This document shows, piece by piece, positions 1 to 5,336 of a stretch of 34,247 bases of DNA (position 1 is its first letter; the number at the start of each line of letters is the position of its first letter). The notes below the pieces were generated by a model. That model made no database searches and was not told where the DNA came from. It saw only the letters and a program-made list of their open reading frames with translations. The position numbers and the translations under genes were made by a program. The stretch is from NCBI GenBank assembly GCA_001917435.1, contig MNEA01000009.1, forward strand, positions 1 to 34,247. Reading direction: 5' to 3'. This stretch comes from Acidobacteria bacterium 13_2_20CM_2_57_6. Lineage in GTDB: Bacteria; Acidobacteriota; Terriglobia; Acidiferrales; UBA7541.

Positions 1-78
1 CAAACTGGCCACTTCGGGCCTCATTTTTGCGCAGGAAAGTAGCTAGCTCCGGCTCGACTAACTCCGGGTCAACCCCGG

Positions 79-495
79 TTAGCTTCCTGCGGGGGACTGC
101 AGCCACCGGATCGCTTTGCGCAACGGATTGGAGCCGCTGCCGCTGCTCATCGGCGTATTCAACCACGCCACGATGCTGTGCCCGGCAGCCGAGAAGCGGC
201 TCGGACCGTCATCTAATGGCCTGGATTGGTCAGCAGGAGGCGCGTCGGACGGCGTAATCCAGTACGGGCTCCCGGTTACGAACGAACGTTCCGCGGCGGT
301 ATTTGTTGACTGCCGCTCGGGGATCGTACCGGCGACCGTCAGCTTTATCAGCGTCCCGACCTGTTCCTGGGACGCCCTGAGTGTGCGCAGAACTTTTCGC
401 GCGAACCAGATACCCACGGCCAGGAAGACAAACTCAGCAAAGAGGTTTCCTAGCTCATACCAATTGCTTTGCATCCATGCGGTGATTTCCCTCAT
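79..495 (-). CDS. Small single-pass membrane protein, function unknown
   Basis: A 138-residue protein with no family I recognise. Residues about 17-35 form a hydrophobic segment (FAEFVFLAVGIWFARKV) followed by a basic stretch, so a membrane anchor with a cytoplasmic C-terminal part is likely. The C-terminal half is rich in Ser, Pro and Gly and looks disordered. The ATG at 495 is preceded by AGGTGAGG at a suitable distance, which supports this strand over an overlapping open frame on the plus strand at 116-703. It is transcribed away from the small membrane protein gene at 732, and the two share a 236-base upstream region. Confidence 0.6.
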   Translation of the reverse strand: MREITAWMQSNWYELGNLFAEFVFLAVGIWFARKVLRTLRASQEQVGTLIKLTVAGTIPERQSTNTAAERSFVTGSPYWITPSDAPPADQSRPLDDGPSRFSAAGHSIVAWLNTPMSSGSGSNPLRKAIRWLQSPAGS

Positions 496-674
496 AGCCT
501 CACCTTGGACTGGGACAGCATCAAGTTACAACCCGGCTCCGCTGCAGGAAACTGGCAGAAGGTCCAGTAAATGGTCAGCCCGTTATCTGCCCTCGCGGCC
601 CATCGGCGCGCTTGCGGCGCAGCCGGGCCGGCGGAAAGTAGGTACTCATGAACATCGCGGCGCTGCCGCGGCGC

Positions 675-704
675 TTGCGAGGGTGAAAAATCCGCTAAGA
701 TAAA
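675..704 (+). promoter_or_regulatory. Possible sigma70 promoter for the gene at 732
   Basis: TTGCGA (675-680) and GATAAA (699-704) are separated by 18 bases and lie 28 bases before the GTG start at 732. Each hexamer is only a moderate match to consensus, so this is tentative. Confidence 0.3.
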
Positions 705-731
705 CTCTAGAGATGGGGTGGGCTCGTCAGA

Positions 732-1094
732 GTGTTCAAACGGCTCATAATTCTGGGGATCGCGGGGACGGTGTTTGTCCTGGGGACCAACTACCTCCTG
801 GTTTACACGCTGAACCAGCAAGTGAAGCGACAGCGCAACCTGCAGGACGAGAACTATTGGAGCGCGTACACGGCGATCGAGCAGTTCGGCGAACATCCTG
901 ACAGGGCTTCCGAACAGAAAGCCAAAGCCGCCTTGGACGAGGCCTACCGAAAAGGCCTGAGCAAGACCCGCGCAAAACTTCTCCAAAATTATCTTGACGA
1001 CCTCCAGCACTGCTATCAAGGCCAGCGCGACTCCTGCAAACAAATCAATAGCGACATGAATGAAGCCATGCGAGCTCCCGCCGTGCGTCAGTAG
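732..1094 (+). CDS. Small membrane-anchored protein, function unknown
   Basis: A 120-residue protein starting at GTG 732. Residues 3-25 are a hydrophobic anchor (ILGIAGTVFVLGTNYLLVY). The remainder is a charged, predicted helical and probably periplasmic domain with two cysteines about eight residues apart near position 95 (HCYQGQRDSC), which could form a disulfide. The reading frame is supported by a protein-like composition. The antisense frame at 492-1109 is hydrophobic and low complexity and reads as its shadow. A ribosome-binding site is not obvious. I do not recognise a family. Confidence 0.6.
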   Translation: MFKRLIILGIAGTVFVLGTNYLLVYTLNQQVKRQRNLQDENYWSAYTAIEQFGEHPDRASEQKAKAALDEAYRKGLSKTRAKLLQNYLDDLQHCYQGQRDSCKQINSDMNEAMRAPAVRQ

Positions 1095-1270
1095 GCGTTC
1101 AGTCAGCACGGCGCCCCCTTTCCACGAGATGCGTTTGACAGTCGACAGTTGAAGGTCGAAGGGGAAGCGTTGGCAAAGGCCTCTGGCTTGTTCGGGGCCG
1201 GCGAAACATACGCAAGGACCAAGCTATAAGGGGCTTTCTTCAGGGGCTGAAGCCCAGTGGAGGCCTGCTC
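1095..1270. other. Intergenic stretch with repeat-like sequence
   Basis: No coding potential is seen. It contains a GTTTGACAGTCGACAGTTGA run near 1134, built from near-identical overlapping units. Towards its end it contains GGGCT-GA-AGCCC (1244-1255), the same hairpin core found at 2839-2850. Confidence 0.4.
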
Positions 1271-1302
1271 TTAATGTCGGAGCTGAAGCTCCGACCCACT
1301 AA
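1231..1302. repeat. REP-like palindromic element
   Basis: Two palindromes lie close together. The first is GGGCT-GA-AGCCC (1244-1255), set in a wider imperfect palindrome from 1231. The second is a perfect 9-base-pair inverted repeat, GTCGGAGCT (1276-1284) and AGCTCCGAC (1287-1295), with a two-base spacer. Both share the core GCTGAAGC with 2839-2850. The second palindrome encodes the aberrant end of the HigB remnant on the minus strand. This pattern is typical of REP/BIME-type intergenic repeats; the family assignment is inference. Confidence 0.55.
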
Positions 1303-1558
1303 AGCCAGTGCAGTAGTTGATTTCCGTGATGAGCCGGAAGGCATTTCCTTTGATGTTCAACACGGTAAATCTGCCCACGGCATCCGCCGAAGGGAGCACT
1401 TGCCGGATTTCCATCAGGCTGCTCCATCGCGTTTTCTTGGCGATGCGATACCAAACGTCCAGAGGGCCGGCGAGTTCAGAGTGCACGCTTACGGCTTGCA
1501 AAAGCTTCTTGCGGCCGATGACGTGCAAGAGCGGTCTCGTAAACCATTGAATTCGCAA
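1271..1558 (-). pseudogene. higB: Truncated HigB-family mRNA interferase toxin
   Basis: The translation matches the HigB_toxin family of type II toxin-antitoxin systems: LHVIGRKKLLQ at the start, then PLDVWYRIAKKTRW, then PSADAVGRFTVLNIKGNAFR and LITEINY. The C-terminal part normally following this strand (a segment of the FVGTHAEYDKI kind) is absent. The frame instead runs through a palindromic repeat and stops at 1271. The natural start is probably TTG at 1525, giving LHVIG, rather than ATG at 1558. No HigA antitoxin gene follows on the minus strand. It is therefore an orphan, probably inactive remnant broken by repeat insertion. The family call is confident; loss of function is inferred. 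Confidence 0.7.
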
Positions 1559-1568
1559 TTTGCGAATT
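1550..1568. promoter_or_regulatory. Palindrome upstream of the higB remnant
   Basis: AATTCGCA (1550-1557) and TGCGAATT (1561-1568) form a perfect 8-base-pair inverted repeat around a 3-base spacer. It lies 24 bases upstream of the likely TTG start at 1525 (minus strand). HigA-type antitoxins bind palindromes in such positions, so this may be a relic operator. That role is inference from position and symmetry only. Confidence 0.35.
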
Positions 1569-1629
1569 TTTCAAGAGGAAGTTCGCGATTTGCGATTCGG
1601 GCAGAGCACACGTGCTTGCACGAACGCTC

Positions 1630-1761
1630 GGTAAACGGCAGGCGCGCTCCAAAAACCGAGGGAACCCAACGCTACGAGAAGGGGAAGGGCACGATGTATC
1701 GTGCCCCTACGTGGGCATGGGCAGGATGCCGGGAGAAACGCATTCAGGAGAATGGCGTTCC
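1630..1761 (+). repeat. Dispersed ~130-base repeat, copy A
   Basis: This stretch aligns with 2892-3024 in the same orientation with roughly 75-80% identity by eye. Shared landmarks are GGTAAACGGCAGGCGCGCTC, ACCGAGGGAA, CACGATGTATCGTGCCCCTA and GAGAATGGCGTTCC. It contains a perfect 9-base-pair hairpin, GGGCACGAT (1687-1695) and ATCGTGCCC (1698-1706). A second, slightly decayed hairpin is CGCATTC (1739-1745) with GAATGGCG (1750-1757). No coding capacity is seen. The two copies bracket vapBC. Confidence 0.75.
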
Positions 1762-1821
1762 AAGACGGCCGAGCGAGGGCACGGGGGCGTTATGGCGCGG
1801 ATTCCCGATGCAGAGTATGAA

Positions 1822-1848
1822 TAGAATCTATACAAAAGTATAGAATCT
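1822..1848. promoter_or_regulatory. Operator-like palindrome with flanking direct repeats
   Basis: CTATAC (1828-1833) and GTATAG (1838-1843) are inverted around AAAA. The octamer TAGAATCT occurs twice, at 1822-1829 and 1841-1848. The AT-rich symmetry stands out in a GC-rich region. It sits about 210 bases before vapB, which is far for an autoregulatory operator, so its role is uncertain. Confidence 0.3.
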
Positions 1849-2056
1849 TCCTGTGGGAGGTGCTAAACTGCCTTTATGCATTGGGTGGCTGGGAGAAGAA
1901 GAGAGATTCCTTCCGACAAGGTCGGAACCTTCGATCATTGCGCTCCGTCCCGCAAAGCCATCCGGGACGTAAAATGCACGTCCTGCAAAGACATCAGGGA
2001 TACAAACGACGCAAATGATGAGCGGGGATGCGAACAAGGAATAGAGAGCGAATCAC

Positions 2057-2344
2057 ATGCCGATCAGCATTAAGAACGTGGAAACCGAACAGTTAGCGCG
2101 GGAACTTTCCAAAGAGACAGGGGAGACCATCACAGAAGTCATAAAAAAGTCTTTGCAGGACCGACTACAGCGCGTGCGGGGACGGAGGCATGCGAGGGGA
2201 CTTCCCGAGCAAGTCGAGGACATCCTCCAGCGCATGGACGCATTGCCAACTGTCGACGAACGGACCGAGGATGAAATCCTAGGCTACGATGAGGACGGTA
2301 TTCCGGCGAGCTTACCCAAGAATGGCAGTTCCCGTGGTGATTGA
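2057..2344 (+). CDS. vapB: VapB-type antitoxin (PSK transcription factor family)
   Basis: A 95-residue protein whose N-terminus (MPISIKNVETEQLARELSKE) and following TITEVIKKSLQDRL match the Rv0623/PSK_trans_fac family of VapB antitoxins. Residues 1-45 would form the DNA-binding, dimerising part. The acidic, flexible C-terminal half (DERTEDEILGYDEDG) would wrap the toxin. Its 3' end overlaps the vapC start by 23 bases, the usual translationally coupled arrangement. VapB normally neutralises VapC and represses its own promoter with VapC as co-repressor. The pair lies between two direct repeats (1630-1761 and 2892-3024). Confidence 0.88.
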   Translation: MPISIKNVETEQLARELSKETGETITEVIKKSLQDRLQRVRGRRHARGLPEQVEDILQRMDALPTVDERTEDEILGYDEDGIPASLPKNGSSRGD

Positions 2345-2720
2345 TACGTCGGCTGTGCTAGCAATCCTGCTGGGGGAGCCGGAACGAGGGAAGTTTCTCC
2401 GGCTGCTCAGCGAATCTGAAACTCGTTTGTTGTCGGCTGCAAACGCTTTGGAGACGGCCATCGTTGTGGAATCGCGCCGCGGCGAAGCGGCAGGCCGAGA
2501 ATTTGACCTGTTCCTGCACAGGACAAAAATCGAAATTGTTGCAGTTGATGAGGAGCAGTTTTCCATTGCGCGCTTTGCGTGGCGAAAATTCGGGAAAGGC
2601 CATCATGCCGCGGCTCTGAATTTTGGAGATTGTTTTGCCTATGCCCTAACGAAAGCGTCCAGCGAGCCGCTGCTTGCCAAGGGCGAAGATTTCCGGCGGA
2701 CCGATTTGCACCTGCTGTAA
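2322..2720 (+). CDS. vapC: VapC PIN-domain ribonuclease toxin
   Basis: A 132-residue PIN-domain toxin, a metal-dependent endoribonuclease. The acidic catalytic set is visible: Asp8 in VVIDTSA, Glu44 in NALETAIVVE, Asp103 in LNFGDCFAYAL, and Asp123 near the end in GEDFRRTDL. The protein is full length for the Rv0301-like VapC group. I chose ATG 2322 because it puts the VIDTSA motif at the usual distance from the N-terminus. An ATG at 2289 would add 11 untypical residues, and GTG at 2334 is another possibility. It overlaps vapB, so it is cotranscribed and coupled to it. All catalytic residues are intact, so the toxin should be functional. Confidence 0.88.
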   Translation: MAVPVVIDTSAVLAILLGEPERGKFLRLLSESETRLLSAANALETAIVVESRRGEAAGREFDLFLHRTKIEIVAVDEEQFSIARFAWRKFGKGHHAAALNFGDCFAYALTKASSEPLLAKGEDFRRTDLHLL

Positions 2721-2891
2721 CCGGTAAAGGGTTTTAAGCCGACGGTCGGGGCAGGTGGGACACGGCTGTAGAAACCACCGGGATGCAAGGAACGCACAAA
2801 AGGCGCGAAAGGCCGGCCACTACAACGGGGTCAAGATGGGGCTGAAGCCCGGCGCTACCAAGGAGGAAGGGCGCGATCCCGACCCGATCGG

Positions 2892-3024
2892 GGTAAACGG
2901 CAGGCGCGCTCTACAAACCGAGGGAAGCTCAAAGCTACGAGGAGGGGAAGGACACGATGTATCGTGCCCCTACATAGGCAGGAGTAAAGATGCGGAGAAG
3001 CGCCATTCGGGAGAATGGCGTTCC
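2892..3024 (+). repeat. Dispersed ~130-base repeat, copy B
   Basis: The second copy of the repeat at 1630-1761, in the same orientation. Its two hairpins are GGACACGAT (2950-2958) with ATCGTGCCC (2961-2969), which has one mismatch, and CGCCATTC (3001-3008) with GAATGGCG (3013-3020), which is a perfect 8-base-pair stem with loop GGGA. Where copy A has a decayed second stem, copy B keeps it perfect, and the reverse holds for the first stem. This suggests both derive from an ancestor with two intact hairpins. Confidence 0.75.
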
Positions 3025-3036
3025 CGGGCCGGGGAC

Positions 3037-3104
3037 GGTAGCGGGTCAGTTTGAATTTTGACCCCTATTGTCACGATTAAGAAAATTCAAACTGACCCAC
3101 TACC
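3037..3104. repeat. Large near-perfect inverted repeat (MITE- or REPIN-like)
   Basis: Arms 3037-3059 and 3082-3104 are 23 bases each and pair with a single mismatch (C3042 against A3099), around a 22-base spacer. The outer ends are GGTAG and CTACC, and the inner arm contains GGGTCAGTTTGAATTTT. There is no coding capacity. The long symmetric arms and discrete ends suggest a non-autonomous mobile element or a very stable hairpin. It ends 20 bases before the rimP -35 box, so it may also insulate that operon from upstream transcription. Confidence 0.65.
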
Positions 3105-3124
3105 TGGGGTACCTGGGGCGTATC

Positions 3125-3153
3125 TTGCTTTTGCCGTGCAGGGGGAATATACT
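3125..3153 (+). promoter_or_regulatory. sigma70-type promoter of the rimP-truB operon
   Basis: TTGCTT (3125-3130) and TATACT (3148-3153) are separated by 17 bases. Transcription would start near 3160, leaving a leader of about 23 bases before the ATG at 3183. It is the best promoter match upstream of the operon. Confidence 0.6.
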
Positions 3154-3182
3154 CAGATTTCGCTCTGAAGCGGGTCGAACGG

Positions 3183-3698
3183 ATGAGTGGGCGCGAGCCC
3201 ACTTTTTTTGATGTCGAATGGAAAGTCGGCAAGCAGCGGTTCCTGCGGGTGTACATCGATCGGATCGCGAAGCCCGCAGCGGTGATGAGCGACGCGGCAG
3301 GGACGTTCCTTCGGGAGGACTCAGGGCAAGGGGGGGCGGCGGAAGTTGTACATGACCCTTACCCCAAAATTAGCCACTCCGACTGCGAGCGGGTCAGCCA
3401 GCAATTGAGCTTGATCCTCGACGTGGAGGATCTGATTCCCGGCCCAGGCTACGTTTTGGAAGTGAGTTCGCCGGGATTGGACCGGGCGCTGAAGAAGGCG
3501 GCGGATTTTGAGCGCTTCAAAGGGCGGCTGGCGAAGATTTCCACCAGCGAGCCGGTGGGGGAAGCGAAGTTTTTTGAAGGACGACTGGCGGGATTTGCGG
3601 ACGGGAAAGTTCGCATGGAACTGAAGGGCAAAGAAGCGCGGACGGTCGAGGTGCCGCTGGAGGCGATCCGGAAGGCGAATTTGGTGGTGGAGTTTTAG
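3183..3698 (+). CDS. rimP: Ribosome maturation factor RimP
   Basis: RimP assists 30S subunit maturation. Recognisable parts are the first-domain strand FFDVEW...FLRVYIDR (residues 8-27), ISHSDCERVSQQL (63-75), LDVEDLIPGPGYVLEVSSPGLDR (79-101) and a C-terminal SH3-like barrel (about 107-171). At 171 residues it is longer than the E. coli protein because of a roughly 25-residue insert between IDR and ISHSDC. The N-terminal helix of the family appears short when translation starts at ATG 3183. The helix-like sequence LKRVER lies in frame just upstream without an ordinary start codon. It heads the conserved rimP-nusA-infB-ylxP-rbfA-truB order, which supports the call. Confidence 0.9.
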   Translation: MSGREPTFFDVEWKVGKQRFLRVYIDRIAKPAAVMSDAAGTFLREDSGQGGAAEVVHDPYPKISHSDCERVSQQLSLILDVEDLIPGPGYVLEVSSPGLDRALKKAADFERFKGRLAKISTSEPVGEAKFFEGRLAGFADGKVRMELKGKEARTVEVPLEAIRKANLVVEF

Positions 3699-3715
3699 AG
3701 GGGAAAGAGCAGGAA

Positions 3716-3820
3716 AAGATAACGCAGAGACGCAGAGTACGCTGAGGAGCGCAGAGAAGAATTTAACACCGAGGACACGGAGAATACAGAGACCACAGAG
3801 AAGGAAAACCGCAGAGAATT
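3716..3820 (+). repeat. Purine-rich intergenic repeat (GCAGAG/ACAGAG units)
   Basis: The rimP-nusA spacer holds GCAGAG at 3724, 3732, 3751 and 3811, ACAGAG at 3786 and 3795, and related phrases such as CACCGAGGACACGGAG. The plus strand is almost purely purine with C. It is not coding. It resembles a dispersed purine-rich intergenic repeat. As transcribed operon sequence it would be an unstructured leader to nusA. No regulatory role can be shown. Confidence 0.55.
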
Positions 3821-3869
3821 GTGAGTTGAAATTGCGGGATGTGGCTCAACGAGAATTCAGGAACAAGAC

Positions 3870-5321
3870 ATGGCGAATTTGCTCTATCAACAGATTGAGA
3901 TGCTGAGCCGCGAGAAACACATCGAGCCGGAAGTGGTGGTCTCGGCGATCGAAGACGCGATGGTGGTGGCGGCGCGAAAGTTTTACAAGACGGAAGAGGA
4001 TCTGCGGGCGAAGTTCAACCCGGAAACCGGGCAGGTGGACGTGTATTCGGTGTACACGGTGGTTGAGGAAGTGGCTGACCCGAAAAAGGAAATTACGCTG
4101 GCAGAAGCGAAGAAGAAAAATCCCGAGGCGGAAGTCGGCACGGAGATTGTGGCGGCAAAGCCGACGGACGTGCTGGGACGGATTGCGGCGCAGACAGCCA
4201 AGCAAGTGATTCTGCAGAAAGTGCGCGAAGCCGAGCGCGACACGATTTACAACGAGTATCACACCCGCGTGGGTGAGCTGGTGACGGTGATCGTGAAGCG
4301 CGCCGAAGGGCCGGACCTGATCGTGGACATGGGACGGACGGAAGCGCGGCTGCCGAAGCGCGAACAATCGAAGCTGGAGACATACAACATCGGCGAGCGG
4401 CTGCGCGTGGTGATCAAGATGGTGGATCGCGCGGCGAAGGGGCCGCAGGTCATCGTATCGCGCGCGGATGCCAGCCTGGTGCAGCGTTTGTTCGAGATGG
4501 AAGTGCCGGAAATTTACGACGGCACGGTGCAGATTCGATTTGCGGCGCGGGAAGCGGGCGAGCGAACGAAAGTGGCGGTGGCGAGCCGCGACAAAGACGT
4601 CGATCCCGTGGGCGCGTGCGTGGGGATGAAAGGCATGCGCGTGCAGTCGATTATTCGCGAGCTGCGCGGAGAAAAAATCGACATTATCCCGTACAACGAA
4701 GAGACCGTGGCGTTCGCGCAAAAAGCGCTGAGCCCGGCGAAAGTGACGCGCGTGCAGATTGTCGATCCCGAAACGAAGAAGCTCGAAGTGATCGTCGAGG
4801 ATTCACAGCTTTCGCTGGCCATCGGCAAAAAGGGACAGAACGTCCGCCTGGCGAGCAAGCTGATTGGCTGGGACATCGACATCAAGAGCGAGGAAGAGAA
4901 GCGCCAGGAAATCGAGGAGCAAATGACCGCGTTGACCGCTCCGGCGACGCCGTTGACTTCGCTGGCGGGCGTGGGGGCGAAGACCATCGAGAAGATTGAA
5001 GCGGCGGGGATTAATTCCGTCGAGAAGCTTGCGGGCATGACGCCGGAGCAGCTGATGGAAATACCGGGCATTGGCGAAAAGATGGTGGACAAGATTTATC
5101 AGGCGGTGAACCGCTTTTACGAAAGCGGTAGCGAAGCGGCTGCCGCGACAGGCGAAGCAGCTGCGGCGGAGGGTGCGACAGCGGAGACAGCGGAGAATTC
5201 AGAGGCGCCAGATACGGTTGAAGAAGCTCCTGCGGAGACGGCACCAGAGGAGACGGCGGCGGAAGCCAGGCCCGCCGACAATGAAGGCGATGCCGCGAAG
5301 GCGGAAGAGGCGAAGTCGTAG
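3870..5321 (+). CDS. nusA: Transcription termination/antitermination factor NusA
   Basis: NusA binds RNA polymerase and nascent RNA and tunes pausing, termination and antitermination. Visible domains are the RNAP-binding N-terminal domain (about 1-125), the S1 domain (about 134-200, VGELVTVIVKRAEGPDLIVD), KH1 (about 230-300, with GMKG at 252-255) and KH2 (about 303-370, with IGKKGQN at 318-324). A C-terminal helix-hairpin-helix (364-413, LAGVGAKTIEKI and IPGIGEKMVDKI) follows. Residues 418-483 are a low-complexity Ala/Glu tail. Start ATG 3870 has AGGA about 8 bases upstream. It is cotranscribed with rimP and infB, and the gap to infB is 15 bases. Confidence 0.97.
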   Translation: MANLLYQQIEMLSREKHIEPEVVVSAIEDAMVVAARKFYKTEEDLRAKFNPETGQVDVYSVYTVVEEVADPKKEITLAEAKKKNPEAEVGTEIVAAKPTDVLGRIAAQTAKQVILQKVREAERDTIYNEYHTRVGELVTVIVKRAEGPDLIVDMGRTEARLPKREQSKLETYNIGERLRVVIKMVDRAAKGPQVIVSRADASLVQRLFEMEVPEIYDGTVQIRFAAREAGERTKVAVASRDKDVDPVGACVGMKGMRVQSIIRELRGEKIDIIPYNEETVAFAQKALSPAKVTRVQIVDPETKKLEVIVEDSQLSLAIGKKGQNVRLASKLIGWDIDIKSEEEKRQEIEEQMTALTAPATPLTSLAGVGAKTIEKIEAAGINSVEKLAGMTPEQLMEIPGIGEKMVDKIYQAVNRFYESGSEAAAATGEAAAAEGATAETAENSEAPDTVEEAPAETAPEETAAEARPADNEGDAAKAEEAKS

Positions 5322-5336
5322 TCAAGAACGGAGCGC

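Larger units (their letters stand above)
1559..2056. other. Gene-free stretch between higB remnant and vapB
   Basis: No convincing gene is seen here. The stretch contains the palindrome at 1550-1568, repeat copy A (1630-1761) and a small operator-like palindrome (1822-1848). A short open frame at 1876-2073 has no ribosome-binding site and no protein-like character. The promoter of vapBC presumably lies in 1850-2050, but I could not identify convincing hexamers. Confidence 0.5.
2721..3124. other. Gene-free, repeat-rich stretch between vapC and rimP
   Basis: No gene is supported. An open frame at 2755-3054 runs across repeat sequence and is Gly/Arg-rich without a ribosome-binding site. The stretch contains a REP-like core GGGCT-GA-AGCCC (2839-2850), repeat copy B (2892-3024) and the large inverted repeat 3037-3104. 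No rho-independent terminator for vapBC was recognised. Confidence 0.5.

Noticed and set aside
116..703. 195-codon plus-strand open frame
   Set aside because: It overlaps the minus-strand small membrane protein, which has a better ribosome-binding site and a clear hydrophobic helix.
1876..2073. Short plus-strand open frame before vapB
   Set aside because: No ribosome-binding site, polar biased composition, and overlap with the vapB start.
2755..3054. 99-codon plus-strand open frame
   Set aside because: It consists largely of the dispersed repeat 2892-3024 and repeat-like sequence.
3716..3820. Possible CRISPR-like array
   Set aside because: Units are 6-16 bases, irregularly spaced, with no spacers and no cas genes.
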